From Pseudonocardia cypriaca (GTDB lineage Bacteria > Actinomycetota > Actinomycetes > Mycobacteriales > Pseudonocardiaceae), in the NCBI RefSeq assembly GCF_006717045.1, contig NZ_VFPH01000002.1:1-64000 (forward strand): a DNA stretch of 64,000 nucleotides, given 5' to 3'. The notes beneath the pieces are model-generated. The model had not been told where the DNA came from. It worked only from the letters and a program-made list of their open reading frames with translations, and searched no databases. Below, piece after piece: positions 26,801 through 35,092 of this stretch. How positions within the stretch are numbered: the stretch's first letter is position 1; the number at the start of each line of letters is the position of its first letter. Both the position numbers and the translations under genes were made by a program.

Positions 26801-28738
26801 TCGCAAGGACTCGTGCCCGGCGCCTCCCGTCCAGGAGCGGTAGAGACTGTCGAAGGCTGCGACGTCCGCCGGCCAGTACTCCAGGACGATGCGCCGCTCG
26901 AGGATCGAACGGAGTGCGGCATCGCCGGGAAACTGGATCGCCGCGATCTCCGTGGAGAGGTTCGCGAAGGCGCGGATCGTTCCCCCACGTACGAACGCGC
27001 CCTTGTAGAGGACGCCCGGCAAGTATGCGCGGGGTGAGCGCCCGAACCAGTCGAGGTAGGCGCGAGTGGCAAGCTGCGCACCCACCTCGCGGAGCGCCGG
27101 CATCGCCTGTTCGACAACGGTCGGGTCGCCGTCGATGCTCTCGACTGTGGATCCGTCGAGGCGGATCGCACTCACCAGTTCGATGAGACGAGCGACGATG
27201 CGCTGCCCTTGTTCCGGGAGCCGTGCAGGGTTGCGTGCCTCGGCCAGGCAGCGGAGTGCGAGCAACCAGTGGCGGCCCCCGCCGTCGTCGGCGAACCTGG
27301 CCTGCGGCGTCTCGTCGAGGGCGAGCAGGCGGTCGATGATCATGGCGAGGAAGCGGTCGTGGATCATGCCAGCGACGAGCAGGAGGACTTCCTGCCACGC
27401 CGGATCGGTGGCGTTCTGCGCGAAAACGTCGGTGACGAGCTCGGCGGCGGTGAGTTCACGCGTCTCCTTGAAGCGGTACACGATCTCGTCCGCGCAGCAG
27501 TACTCCAGGAAGGCGCGGTGCACGAACCCGTACAGCCCCGGGCCGAACCGCGAGAGGATGAAGTTCCGGTCGCGGAACTGTTCGAGCATCGCCTTGGCCA
27601 CGACTTTCGCCTGCGCGGGCGGCTGCGGGTAGCGCTCCTGCAGGTAGTCCTGGAATTCCGTGAGCAGCTCGTCGCGGTGGATGTGGTTGCCGGCCACCCC
27701 GTCCCGACCACCCTGCATTCGGCGCGCGATCCGGCGCAACAGCTCCCGCTTGTCTTCCTCGTCGATGTAGTCCATGTCGAGCCGGGTGTCGCGCACCGCG
27801 CGGTTGAGGTCCCAGTGCTGGGTCAGCACCTCCACGGCGTGCTGGTAGACGCGGTGCCGTTCCTTGGGGAGCTCCCGACGGCGACCGATCACGGCGAGGA
27901 TCGTCAACAGCATCGGGTTCCCGGCGAGATCGCGGGCCGACGGCGAGCGTTCCAGCGCTGCGAGCAGCCGGGACGTCCGGTCACGGGCGCCATCGGCGTC
28001 GCCACGCGCCGCGATCGCGTACCAGCGCTCGACGAACGCGGCGATCTCACCGTCGTCGAGGTCCTGCAGCGTGTGGAGGCTGAACCCGGCGCTGTCGAGC
28101 AGCTGCCTCCGGTACCCGATCACGCGGGACGTCACGACGATCCGGGCCAGCGGAAACTGCCGGGCGAAGGCAACGATCCGCTGCGTCGTGTCCTCCCGCT
28201 GGGCGGGGTCGAACATCTCGTCGAGCCCGTCGAACATCACGACCGCCCGGCCGTCGCCCGTCAGGTACGCCTGCAGAGCATCGCGCGGCAACCCCAGGCC
28301 CTGCTGGGTGTACAGGTAGTCGAGGAAGTCCAGCAGCGTGCCGTCGGACCATCGCCCGGTGCGCCAGCCCAGGCTCGCGTAGGAGCGCAGTTCCACGACG
28401 ACGGGCAGGTGCCCGGCGAGCGCGACCAGCTCCCCCGGAACTGCCTCCCCGGCGAGCGATAGTGCGACGTACCGCAGCAGCGACGACTTGCCCGCGCCTG
28501 GATCACCGAGGAGCACCACGTGGCGGTGGCGCGGATCGCCCAGCAGCTCCGCGACGGGCCGAGGCGTCTCCGCGGTGTGGGCCTCCCGGGCTTTCGCGAG
28601 CAAATCGCGATCGTGCTGGTCGAACTCGGCGGGCAGCTCGTCACCGGTCAGCTCCCCGGCCTCCACGAGGCGGCGCCGCAGGTCACGCGGGAGCTCGACC
28701 GGCGGTGGGTCGGCGCGAACCCGCTGCGGTACGAACAC
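23888..28738 (-). CDS. NACHT STAND ATPase with about 28 HEAT-like WPD repeats
   Basis: 1616 residues from the first usable start (GTG 28738). The NACHT module has Walker A G-D-P-G-A-G-K-S-S (78-86), Walker B VVMFDGLDE (166-174) and sensor TSR (203-205), then a helical winged region (to about 400). From about residue 690 to the end run about 28 units of about 33 residues with consensus DVRxxALxALaxxWPDdxtR, a HEAT-like solenoid. This is the build of STAND proteins: the repeats sense a target and the ATPase oligomerises. Bacterial NACHT proteins often defend against phage. Coding clearly extends upstream of the GTG (see 28739-29011), so the true protein is longer. No nuclease or other effector domain is seen inside. 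Confidence 0.88.
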   Translation of the reverse strand: MFVPQRVRADPPPVELPRDLRRRLVEAGELTGDELPAEFDQHDRDLLAKAREAHTAETPRPVAELLGDPRHRHVVLLGDPGAGKSSLLRYVALSLAGEAVPGELVALAGHLPVVVELRSYASLGWRTGRWSDGTLLDFLDYLYTQQGLGLPRDALQAYLTGDGRAVVMFDGLDEMFDPAQREDTTQRIVAFARQFPLARIVVTSRVIGYRRQLLDSAGFSLHTLQDLDDGEIAAFVERWYAIAARGDADGARDRTSRLLAALERSPSARDLAGNPMLLTILAVIGRRRELPKERHRVYQHAVEVLTQHWDLNRAVRDTRLDMDYIDEEDKRELLRRIARRMQGGRDGVAGNHIHRDELLTEFQDYLQERYPQPPAQAKVVAKAMLEQFRDRNFILSRFGPGLYGFVHRAFLEYCCADEIVYRFKETRELTAAELVTDVFAQNATDPAWQEVLLLVAGMIHDRFLAMIIDRLLALDETPQARFADDGGGRHWLLALRCLAEARNPARLPEQGQRIVARLIELVSAIRLDGSTVESIDGDPTVVEQAMPALREVGAQLATRAYLDWFGRSPRAYLPGVLYKGAFVRGGTIRAFANLSTEIAAIQFPGDAALRSILERRIVLEYWPADVAAFDSLYRSWTGGAGHESLRRLVVAAERDEIRNAAITALARDPEGVGIRHLITERATVDRDDSVRLTAVECAAGWPDDGTRTLLTDRLALDPASEVRAAALMALAAQWPADVTRGIVEASAASDRQSEVRQAALTALAGTWPDDVSRSLTLVRAGNDPSADVRSHAVELLAQKWPGDTARRMIIERSTADTDDAVRVAALKSLAQTWPDDRTRMLVESGASADLSSDVRTAALESLAEGWPDEQARAVLNDRATTDLSEDVRETALEHALRLWPDEASRVLAVAATTDPNEDIRRIALDALAASWSDEGTRRLLISAVRSDPDNAVRTAAVGTLARVWPDEDTLTLLLDRGAVDAEWTVRQSVVDALGERWRDDRVRAALIERALTDPDNRVRHSALHAAVKGWPDERARSLLTDHAHADENEDNRIGALTTLLFGWPDAATRALLLRSARDDNEDVRAYALCALAERWPDDEVRALVLELAASDPHEDVRFEACADLSSAWPDPTSCELIGRAAVSDPDADVRELCIHALAAGWPDGDTRRLLVRRTSEDDTGNVREAAAKVLVRRWPDAETRTVLTGMLARDAAADVRRAALEAVIRCWPDADSCRLAREVARNDPDADVRERAVEAVFLLSGLGDDGRRLMLELAEVDLDAKVRNLAMAILAWAWPGTDTRELISDRLRDRPDEDIRSGLLDHLAAMWHDDECRELIEIIVGSRNQRSRKEAVEVLAGNWPDATTTELLAERAVSDIDADVRRAALSALVRLRSDRVTRAVVVDRAVFDADEDLREEALQSLLRYWPDDATREILAAQVVFDDDADVRGVAVRALVRGWPNHPETRRALVDSLAVGCTDEQYERDIADAVAQIWPDHETRALLTDLATSSDASATLRAAAARAMAWRWPDTASRDIITSLATADPDERARVGGVQAMARHWPDARTRALLEDSLADPSPDVRTAGTKALSLLWPGDGTAAVLAGAAETEGDDVTGRG

Positions 28739-29011
28739 CTGGCGCAGCAGGATCGGAACGTGATCCTCGTCGGTGTCCGGGGTGAGCGCGGTCAGGTCCA
28801 GGACGCGGTAGCGGGCGACGAGGGCGTCGAGATAACTCTTCCGAGTTGCGAGGTCGAGGACGCGGCTGGGAGCGCGGCCGTCGTTGACGACGACGCTGAT
28901 GTCCCGGCCGGCATAGACGCCGCGGAGGGCGACGCCTCCGATGGTCGCCGCCGGATCGCCCTTGCCGGACGCGGTGGGAGCGGGCTGTCCTACCGCGGTG
29001 AGGGGTCCTGG
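28739..29011 (-). other. Upstream in-frame coding extension of the NACHT gene lacking a start codon
   Basis: Read in the NACHT frame, this stretch gives a protein-like segment with no stop: IGGVALRGVYAGRDISVVVN, then RKSYLDALVARYRVLDL and PILLRQVFVPQRV running into the annotated start. There is no ATG, GTG or TTG in it. The frame closes upstream at a TAG (29012-29014). The preceding small gene ends inside it at 28990, so the two frames overlap by about 20 bases around a CCCC run. A -1 shift there would join them. Confidence 0.7.
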
Positions 29012-29439
29012 CTACCGCCTGCGCGGACGTCGTCCACGGAGATCCCGCCCGAGACGTGCGCTCCCCGGATGCGGACCCCATCGCCGGTCGAAGTGACGGT
29101 GCCGATCTTGATGAATGCGGCCCGCACGTCGTTGAGGTCCACACCGATGGCCGCTGCGGCTGCGGTGTCGTGTTCGGCGACCGCATCGGTGACCGCACGT
29201 GCCGCCGCGAGCAGCTCGTCGTCGACGGGCTCGTCCGCATCAGCGAGGTCTTCGCGTAGCGCGGTCTGCTGTGCTGTGGACGCTGGACGTCGCTCGACTC
29301 CCGACACGTCGACCGACCGGCGCGCGAGCAGGCGCTTCAACGCCGTGTAGGCATCCTTCACGGCCGTTGTCGCCGTGTCGGTCAACCCGGCGGATGCTCC
29401 GAGCGCCACCGCCGTCACGATCAAGGTCACCGGATCCAC
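28990..29439 (-). CDS. Small NACHT-associated protein (N-terminal part of the NACHT system)
   Basis: 149 residues from a GTG at 29439 with an AGGA site. It starts with a hydrophobic-amphipathic helix (DPVTLIVTAVALGASAGLTD, then VKDAYTALKRLLARR), followed by a helical acidic part and a short Gly-rich beta-like end (GDGVRIRGAHVSGGISVDDV). No catalytic motif is seen. N-terminal segments of this look precede NACHT domains in actinobacteria (from memory, not checked). It ends 20 bases inside the open NACHT frame, so it is either an adaptor made separately or the N-terminus of one large protein reached by frameshifting. Confidence 0.7.
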   Translation of the reverse strand: MDPVTLIVTAVALGASAGLTDTATTAVKDAYTALKRLLARRSVDVSGVERRPASTAQQTALREDLADADEPVDDELLAAARAVTDAVAEHDTAAAAAIGVDLNDVRAAFIKIGTVTSTGDGVRIRGAHVSGGISVDDVRAGGSQDPSPR

Positions 29440-29615
29440 GGGCAGGATCCTGGCCGTCCCCCCGCGGCAGGTCAACGGGACCGGCAGAGGGAGCAGACAA
29501 GAAGCAGACAGGAACGCCCACGCTGACTCTCATTGGATCGTGCAGATGCCGATGTCGATCCGCTGCCCTCCCGATTGTCGTCATGACGTCACCGTCCACA
29601 ACGGGAGGAACGATC

Positions 29616-31016
29616 ATGGCGCACCGCAGGACGTGGGTGCTGGCGCTGGCCGCCGTCGCATCCTTGATGACCGCCCTGGACGCGCTCGTCGTGTCCGCCT
29701 CGCTCACCACAATCCAGGCCGATCTCGGCGCCACTGCCGAGCAGCTGGAGTGGACCGTCAACGGCTACAACCTCGTGATGGCCGTGCTGCTGATGCCTGC
29801 GGCCGCCTTGGGCGACCGGTACGGGCGGCGCCGCATGTTCGCGGCCGGGATCGCCCTGTTCACCGTTGCGTCGGCCGCGTGCGCTGCGGCGCCGGACGTC
29901 GTCGTCCTCGTCCTCGCCAGGGCCCTGCAGGGCGCGGGCGCCGCGTTCGTCAGCGCCCTCGCAATGACGCTGGTGAGCGCCGCCTACCCGCCGGAGCGGC
30001 GGGGCAGCGCGATCGGGTTGCTGCAGGGCGGCTCCGGCATCGCCGTGCTGGCCGGGCCCGGCCTCGGTGGCGCGATCACCCACGCCATCGGCTGGGAGTT
30101 CGTCTTCTGGCTCAACGTCCCGATCGGCCTCGCCGTGCTGCCCCTGATCCTCCTGAAGTGCAACGAGAGCCGCGGCGCCGACACCGCGCTGGACGTGCGC
30201 GGGCTGGTCCTCGTCGTCGCTGCCGTGCTCGGCCTCGTCTGGGCGCTCGCCCGCGGCAACGCGGTCGGCTGGACGAGCGCGGAAGTGCTCTGCGCGTTCG
30301 CGGTGGGCGGTGCAGCGCTGGTGGCGTTCGTCGCGTGGGAGCGGCGGGCGGCCGAGCCGATGTTCCCGATGCGGCTGCTGCGCTGCCCCGGGTTCGTCGC
30401 GGGCAACGTCGCCACGATCGGGCTCTTCGCGTCGATCTTCGGCGGGCTCTTCTTCTACGCGCAGCTGCTGCAGACCGGCCTCGGTCTCACCCCGCTGCAG
30501 GCCGGGCTCGGCCTCGTGCCGTGGACGTCGACGCTGATCGTGCTGGGTCCGCTCGCCGGACGGCTCGCCGACCGCATCGGGAACCGGCCCTTGATCGTCG
30601 CCGGGCTGCTGACCATCGCGGCGGGGATCGCCTGGACGGTGCTGGTGGCGCGCCCGGGGATGCCCTACGCCGAGCTCGTCGTCCCGTTCCTGGTGACGAG
30701 CATCGGTGGGTCGATGTCGCTGGCCCCCACCGCCAACGCCGTGCTCGGCGCCGTCGCGGCCGGCGACATCGGCAAGGCGTCGGGCGTCAACGCGATGCTG
30801 CGCGAGCTGGGCGGCGTGCTCGGGCTGGCGGTGTTCGTGGCCGTCTTCACCGGCACCGGCAGCTACGCCTCCCCCGCGGCGTTCGTCGACGGCTTCGGCC
30901 CGGCCATGGGCACCTGCGCGGCCTTCGTCGCCCTGAGCGCGGCGGCCGTGGCGCTGCGGCGGCGGCGACCGAACACGAGCGTGACCACGGTTGCCGCCGA
31001 ACCCGCCGTGCCGTAG
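29616..31016 (+). CDS. MFS drug/metabolite exporter, DHA2 (EmrB/QacA) type
   Basis: 466 residues with about 12-14 hydrophobic helices. The first helix ends TALDALVVSASLTTIQADLG, motif A is GDRYGRRRMF, and the antiporter motif C-like stretch is AVLAGPGLGGAITHAIGWEFVFWLNVPIG, typical of the DHA2 14-TM group. It likely exports drugs or metabolites with proton exchange. The ATG at 29616 has a GGGAGGAA site. A WYL regulator starts 9 bases after its stop and may control it. It diverges from the NACHT pair across 176 bases. Confidence 0.88.
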   Translation: MAHRRTWVLALAAVASLMTALDALVVSASLTTIQADLGATAEQLEWTVNGYNLVMAVLLMPAAALGDRYGRRRMFAAGIALFTVASAACAAAPDVVVLVLARALQGAGAAFVSALAMTLVSAAYPPERRGSAIGLLQGGSGIAVLAGPGLGGAITHAIGWEFVFWLNVPIGLAVLPLILLKCNESRGADTALDVRGLVLVVAAVLGLVWALARGNAVGWTSAEVLCAFAVGGAALVAFVAWERRAAEPMFPMRLLRCPGFVAGNVATIGLFASIFGGLFFYAQLLQTGLGLTPLQAGLGLVPWTSTLIVLGPLAGRLADRIGNRPLIVAGLLTIAAGIAWTVLVARPGMPYAELVVPFLVTSIGGSMSLAPTANAVLGAVAAGDIGKASGVNAMLRELGGVLGLAVFVAVFTGTGSYASPAAFVDGFGPAMGTCAAFVALSAAAVALRRRRPNTSVTTVAAEPAVP

Positions 31017-31025
31017 AGATCCGAC

Positions 31026-31970
31026 GTGACCCTCTCGACCCCGGCGCGGCTGCTCCGCCTGCTCAGCCTCCTGCAGGGCAGGCGCGAGTGGGCCGGCACC
31101 GAGCTCGCCGAGCGCCTCGGGGTCACCGACCGGACGGTGCGCCGCGACGTCGGCAGGCTGCGCGAGCTCGGCTACCCGGTCGAGGGCACCACCGGCACCG
31201 CAGGCGGCTACCGCCTCGCCTCCGGCGAGGACCTGCCACCCCTCCTGCTCGACGACGACGAGGCGGTCGCGATCGCCACGAGCCTGCTCGGCACGCTCGG
31301 CGACGGGGAGACCGCGGGCCGGGCGCTCGCCAAGCTCACGCAGGTGATGCCGGGCCGGCTGCGGCGACGGGTGAGCGCCGTCGGCGAGTCCGTCGTGTCG
31401 GTGCCCGACCACCGCGGCGCGCGGATCGACCCCGGGGTGCTCGCGGTGCTCGCGGCGGCGGTGCGCGACCGTGAGATCGTCCGGTTCGCCTACCGCCGCC
31501 GCGACGACACCATGACCGAGCGGCGGGTGGAACCGCACCACGTGGTGGCGTCCCACGGCCTCTGGTACCTGATCGCGTTCGACACCCGGGCGGACGACTG
31601 GCGGACGTTCCGGGTGGACCGCATCGACCGTCCCGAGTCGGTGCGGCTGCGGTTCACGCCACGCGACCTGCCCGCGGGCGACCCGGCCGAGCACGTCCGA
31701 CGGACGATCGCCTCGACGCCCTACCGGTACGCCGTGCGCGCCACCGTGCCGGAGCCGGCCGAGGCCGTGCGTTCCCGGCTGCCGATGGCGATCCCCGGCA
31801 GGATCCAGCCGATCGACGAGGCGTCGTGCACGGTGGCGCTGGGTGCCGAGTCGTTCGAGCTCCTCGTGCGCGACGTGGTCGCGCTGGGGCCCGGGGCGCG
31901 GCTGGAGGGCTCGCCCGAGGTGCTGGCGCGCCTGCGGGACGTGGGCCGCTGGCTCGCCGAGCAGGGTTAG
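31026..31970 (+). CDS. HTH/WYL-domain transcription regulator (YafY-like)
   Basis: 314 residues. The N-terminal DeoR-type helix-turn-helix is ELAERLGVTDRTVRRDVGRLRELGYPVEG. The WYL domain follows with VRFAYRRRDDTMTERRVEPHHVV and the motif SHGLWYLIAFD. WYL domains sense small ligands or nucleic acid ends and control transcription. GTG start at 31026, 9 bases after the efflux gene, so both are probably on one transcript. The stop overlaps that of the opposing SDR by three bases or so. Confidence 0.9.
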   Translation: MTLSTPARLLRLLSLLQGRREWAGTELAERLGVTDRTVRRDVGRLRELGYPVEGTTGTAGGYRLASGEDLPPLLLDDDEAVAIATSLLGTLGDGETAGRALAKLTQVMPGRLRRRVSAVGESVVSVPDHRGARIDPGVLAVLAAAVRDREIVRFAYRRRDDTMTERRVEPHHVVASHGLWYLIAFDTRADDWRTFRVDRIDRPESVRLRFTPRDLPAGDPAEHVRRTIASTPYRYAVRATVPEPAEAVRSRLPMAIPGRIQPIDEASCTVALGAESFELLVRDVVALGPGARLEGSPEVLARLRDVGRWLAEQG

Positions 31971-32823
31971 GCGGGGGCGCCGACGGCCGGGAAGTCGGCG
32001 GCACGGCTCAGGTCGGCCCACCGGCGGGCCTCCGCGGTCCGCTCCTCCGCAGAGCGCACGGCCAGGTCGACGGCGGTGGCACCCAGCAGCAGGCGCAGCG
32101 GCGGGTCGTCCATCGCCACCACGTCGAGGATGATCTTCGCGGCGCGCGCCGGGTCGCCCGGCCAGCCGGCCGCGGTGGCCTCCCGCATGCGGTTCACCTC
32201 GCCGACCGTCGCCTCGTAGTCCGGCCCGACCTCGGCACGGACCATCGAGGTGGTGCTCCACTCGGTGCGGAACGGCCCCGGCTCCACGATGACCACCCGG
32301 ATACCGAGCGGCCGCACCTCGGCGTCGAGCACCTCGGAGAAGCCCTCCACCCCGAACTTGGCGGTCTGGTAGGCGCCCATGCCGGGCGTGCCGCCGACTC
32401 GCCCGCCGATCGAGGAGAACTGCACGATGTGCCCGGAGCGCTGCGCGCGCAGCACGGGCAGTGCGGCCCGGGTGACGTTGACGACGCCGAACAGGTTGGC
32501 CTCGATCTGCGCCCGGAAGTCGTCGTCGGCCATCTCCTCGATCGGTGCGCTGTTGGCGTACCCGGCGTTGTTGACCACCACGTCCAGGCGGCCGAACTCG
32601 CGCACGGCCGTGTCGACGGCCTGCCGAGCCGCCGCCGCGTCGGTGACGTCGAGCGCCACCGTGCGCACCCGTTCGCCGTAGGTCGCCACCAGCTCGCCAG
32701 GTCGGCGGGTCGCCGCGCCGTGGCCACCAGGTTCTCCCCGGCGTCGAGCACCGCATCGGCCAACTCCCGGCCGAACCCCCGGGAACTGCCGGTGATGAGC
32801 CAGGTCCTCGGCATCGCCGTCAT
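31967..32823 (-). pseudogene. SDR oxidoreductase split by a single-base frameshift
   Basis: The N-terminal 43 residues (MTAMPRTWLITGSSRGFGREL...RRPADLA) are in one frame and the rest (ELVATYGERVRTVALDVTD, VNNAGYANS, YQTAK active site) in another. The break is at 32695/32696: restoring one base would give the expected join L-A-E-L-V and a normal 285-residue SDR. The cofactor loop T-G-S-S-R-G-F-G and the Y-x3-K pair are both intact, so the lesion is recent or a sequencing error. The start at 32823 has a GGAGTGGAG site. The divergent TetR gene at 32869 presumably regulates it. As written, only an N-terminal fragment would be made. Confidence 0.82.
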
Positions 32824-32852
32824 CGCTCCACTCCTCTGCTCCACGAAGCTAA

Positions 32853-32868
32853 GTCTACACTCGTATAC
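32853..32868. promoter_or_regulatory. TetR operator candidate with GTnTAC half-sites
   Basis: GTCTAC (32853-32858) and GTATAC (32863-32868) form an imperfect inverted repeat with a 4-base spacer. It is an A/T-rich island between the SDR and TetR genes and abuts the TetR ATG at 32869, a typical place for autorepression. Confidence 0.55.
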
Positions 32869-33444
32869 ATGATGGGGTCCCACGAACGGCCGGCCCGCCG
32901 GCGCGACGCCGCCGCCACGCGGGAGGCGATCCTGCGCGCGGCGCTGGTCGCCTTCACGCGTCACGGCTACGACGGGGTGGGCGTGCGGGAGATCGCCAAC
33001 GCGGCCGGGGTGACCGCGATGCTGGTGAACCGCTACTTCGGCTCGAAGGAGCGGCTGTTCGCCGAGGTCGTCGAGGTGGCCTTCGCGCAGCGCACGCTGA
33101 TCGCCGACGACGTGGCGTCATTGAGCCGGTTCGCCGCTGGCGCACTGGTGGCCGCCGAACCGCGATCGGTGGACGGCTTCCTGTTGATGCTGCGCTCGGT
33201 GGCCAACCCCCGCGCCGCCGAGATACTCCGAGCCGCCATCGACGCCCACTTCCAGCGCCCGCTGCAGGCGCTGCTGCCCGGTGCACAGGCACCCGAGCGC
33301 GCCGCGCTGTTCCTGTCCGTGCTGGCAGGCGTTCGGCTCATGCAGCAGGTGCTGGACAACCCGGCACTCGCCACGACGGATGCGAGCGCACTGGAAGGGC
33401 GCCTGGAGTCGCTGTTCCGGCAGCTGGTCGACCCGCCCGGGTAG
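32869..33444 (+). CDS. TetR-family regulator
   Basis: 191 residues. The helix-turn-helix is in the first 60 residues: TREAILRAALVAFTRHGYDGVGVREIANAAGVTAMLVNRYFGSKERLF. The C-terminal part is the helical ligand and dimer domain. Two ATGs (32869 and 32872) are adjacent; no clear ribosome site precedes them, so the mRNA may be leaderless. It likely controls the divergent SDR through the site at 32853-32868. A short SDR gene follows 9 bases on. Confidence 0.9.
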   Translation: MMGSHERPARRRDAAATREAILRAALVAFTRHGYDGVGVREIANAAGVTAMLVNRYFGSKERLFAEVVEVAFAQRTLIADDVASLSRFAAGALVAAEPRSVDGFLLMLRSVANPRAAEILRAAIDAHFQRPLQALLPGAQAPERAALFLSVLAGVRLMQQVLDNPALATTDASALEGRLESLFRQLVDPPG

Positions 33445-33453
33445 CCTCGGGCC

Positions 33454-34272
33454 GTGCTCATGATCCTCGTGACCGGCGCAACCGACGGGCTCGGCCGGTA
33501 CATCACAACGGAGCTCACGAAGGCCGGTCACCGGGTGCTGGCACACGGCCGGAACCCGGAGCGGCTACGCGCGCTGCACGACGAGCTGGGCGTGGACACG
33601 GTGCAGGCCGACCTCGGCGAGCTGCGGCAGGTGGACCGGCTCGCGGACGAGGTGCTGCAGCGGCTCGACCACCTCGACGTCCTCGTCAACAACGCAGGCG
33701 TGGGCGCAGGCGCCGACCAGACCCGGCGGGAGGAGAGCGCCGACGGGATCGAGCTGCGCTTCGCCGTGAACTACCTGGCCGGCTACCACCTGGCGCGCCG
33801 GCTCGTGCCCCTGCTGGTCGCCTCGGCCCCGGCGCGGATCGTCAACGTCGCCTCCATCGGGCAGGAGGCGATCGACTTCGCCGATCCGCTCCTCGAACGC
33901 ACCTACAACGGCATGCGGGCCTACCGGCAGAGCAAGCTCGCCCAGATCATGGCGACCATCGACCTGGCCACCGAGCTGAAGGACACCGGCGTCACCGCCA
34001 ACGCCCTCCACCCGGCCACGCTCATGCCCACCACCATGGTCAACGAGGGATGGCCCGGCGTGTCGATGAGCACGCTGGAGGAGGGCGGCACCGCGACGCT
34101 GCGCCTCATCCTCGACGAGGCGCTGGCCACCACCACGGGCCGCTACTTCGACAGCAACACCCCCGACCCCGTCGACCCGAACCCCCAAGCGAGCGACGCC
34201 GAAGCGCGCCGGCAGCTGCGGGAGCTCTCCGACCGGCTGGTGGAGACCGCGCTCATCGACGCACGGCGGTGA
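33454..34272 (+). CDS. SDR oxidoreductase
   Basis: 272 residues with a complete Rossmann fold: cofactor loop T-G-A-T-D-G-L-G (about 7-14), LVNNAGVGAG, the Ser region IVNVASIG, and the active Y-R-Q-S-K (Y-x3-K). Long spacing between the catalytic Ser and Tyr and the LLERTYNGMRAYRQSKLAQ stretch resemble WW-domain oxidoreductase/retinol dehydrogenase-like SDRs. Start GTG 33454 or ATG 33460. It follows the TetR gene by 9 bases, and its 3' end overlaps the opposing methyltransferase by 20 bases. Confidence 0.9.
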   Translation: MLMILVTGATDGLGRYITTELTKAGHRVLAHGRNPERLRALHDELGVDTVQADLGELRQVDRLADEVLQRLDHLDVLVNNAGVGAGADQTRREESADGIELRFAVNYLAGYHLARRLVPLLVASAPARIVNVASIGQEAIDFADPLLERTYNGMRAYRQSKLAQIMATIDLATELKDTGVTANALHPATLMPTTMVNEGWPGVSMSTLEEGGTATLRLILDEALATTTGRYFDSNTPDPVDPNPQASDAEARRQLRELSDRLVETALIDARR

Positions 34273-35044
34273 CCACGACAGCGGTGTAGTGCATCGTGAA
34301 GCCACCGCCCACCGCGTCCACCGCGGCACCGACGCCGGCCAGCAGCTCGTCCCGTACCGCCGCGGGGAACAGGTGGTGCCCGCCCGAGGTGGGCACCACC
34401 TCCAGCCACTCGTCACGGGTGTAGGTCCGGTCCCAGTCGAACCGCCACTGCTCGGGCTCGCCGAACCCGCCCGCCTGCCGCATCCCGTCGGTCGCCTTCG
34501 TGAAGAACGCCGAGTAGGCGTCCAGTCCGGGCATCGCCCCCTCGGCGAACGGCGAGTCGGGCAGCACCCGCCGGTAGACGGCGGAGAAGGCATCCCGCAG
34601 GTCGGGCGGTGGCTGGAACACGTACCAGAACGGGGCGAGCCGCCCGCCCGGCCGCAGCGCCTGCGCCGCCTTCGCCGCACCCGCGACCGGGTCCACCCAG
34701 TGCCAGGCCATCCCCGCGACCACCGCGTCGAAGGACCGGCCTACCGGGTCCCAGTCCTCGAACGTCGACACCTCGACCTCGGTGCCGTGCCGGCGGGCCC
34801 ACTCGGCCATCCGCGCGTCCGGCTCGACGCCCAGCACCGCGCATCCCGCCGCCTGGAACTGCCGGGCGGCGATGCCGGTGCCGCAGCCGACGTCGAGGAC
34901 CTCCCGCCCGAGGCAGGCGGCGACGATCCGCTCGACCAGTGCGTCGGGGTAACGGGGTCGCGCGCGGTCGTAGCGGCCGGGGTCCGCTCCGAACGACTCG
35001 GCGACGCGGCGGGCCTCGTGCGGCTCCGAAGGTAGAGTGGGCAT
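34253..35044 (-). CDS. Class I SAM-dependent methyltransferase
   Basis: 263 residues. Motif I is VLDVGCGTGIAARQF (about 49-63), then VLGVEPDARMAEWAR, and a later FDAVVAGMAWHWVDP. This is the Methyltransf_11 group that acts on small molecules. The start at 35044 has no ribosome site and lies inside the first palindromic half of the TetR operator pair (35036-35073), so the transcript may be leaderless and the divergent TetR gene (35093) probably represses it. Confidence 0.88.
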   Translation of the reverse strand: MPTLPSEPHEARRVAESFGADPGRYDRARPRYPDALVERIVAACLGREVLDVGCGTGIAARQFQAAGCAVLGVEPDARMAEWARRHGTEVEVSTFEDWDPVGRSFDAVVAGMAWHWVDPVAGAAKAAQALRPGGRLAPFWYVFQPPPDLRDAFSAVYRRVLPDSPFAEGAMPGLDAYSAFFTKATDGMRQAGGFGEPEQWRFDWDRTYTRDEWLEVVPTSGGHHLFPAAVRDELLAGVGAAVDAVGGGFTMHYTAVVVTAVRR

Positions 35045-35073
35045 GCGCCCATTCTAGTGGGCACGTGCCCACT
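35036..35073. promoter_or_regulatory. Two tandem palindromic operators between methyltransferase and TetR
   Basis: The second site (35056-35073) is a perfect 18-base palindrome, AGTGGGCACGTGCCCACT. The first site (35036-35053, AGTGGGCATGCGCCCATT) is a close variant with the same core. Centres are exactly 20 bases apart, two helical turns, which suits two TetR dimers binding side by side. Site one covers the methyltransferase start codon. Confidence 0.8.
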
Positions 35074-35092
35074 CGCCATGAGGAGAGCCGGT

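Noticed and set aside
23888..29439. Complete defence island with nuclease
   Set aside because: The NACHT gene pair is flanked by a sugar importer and an efflux pump; no nuclease, protease or integrase is seen, so defence stays an inference.
29589..32756. 1055-residue open frame on minus
   Set aside because: It is the mirror of the efflux pump and WYL genes; composition is His/Arg/Gly-rich with no family marks.
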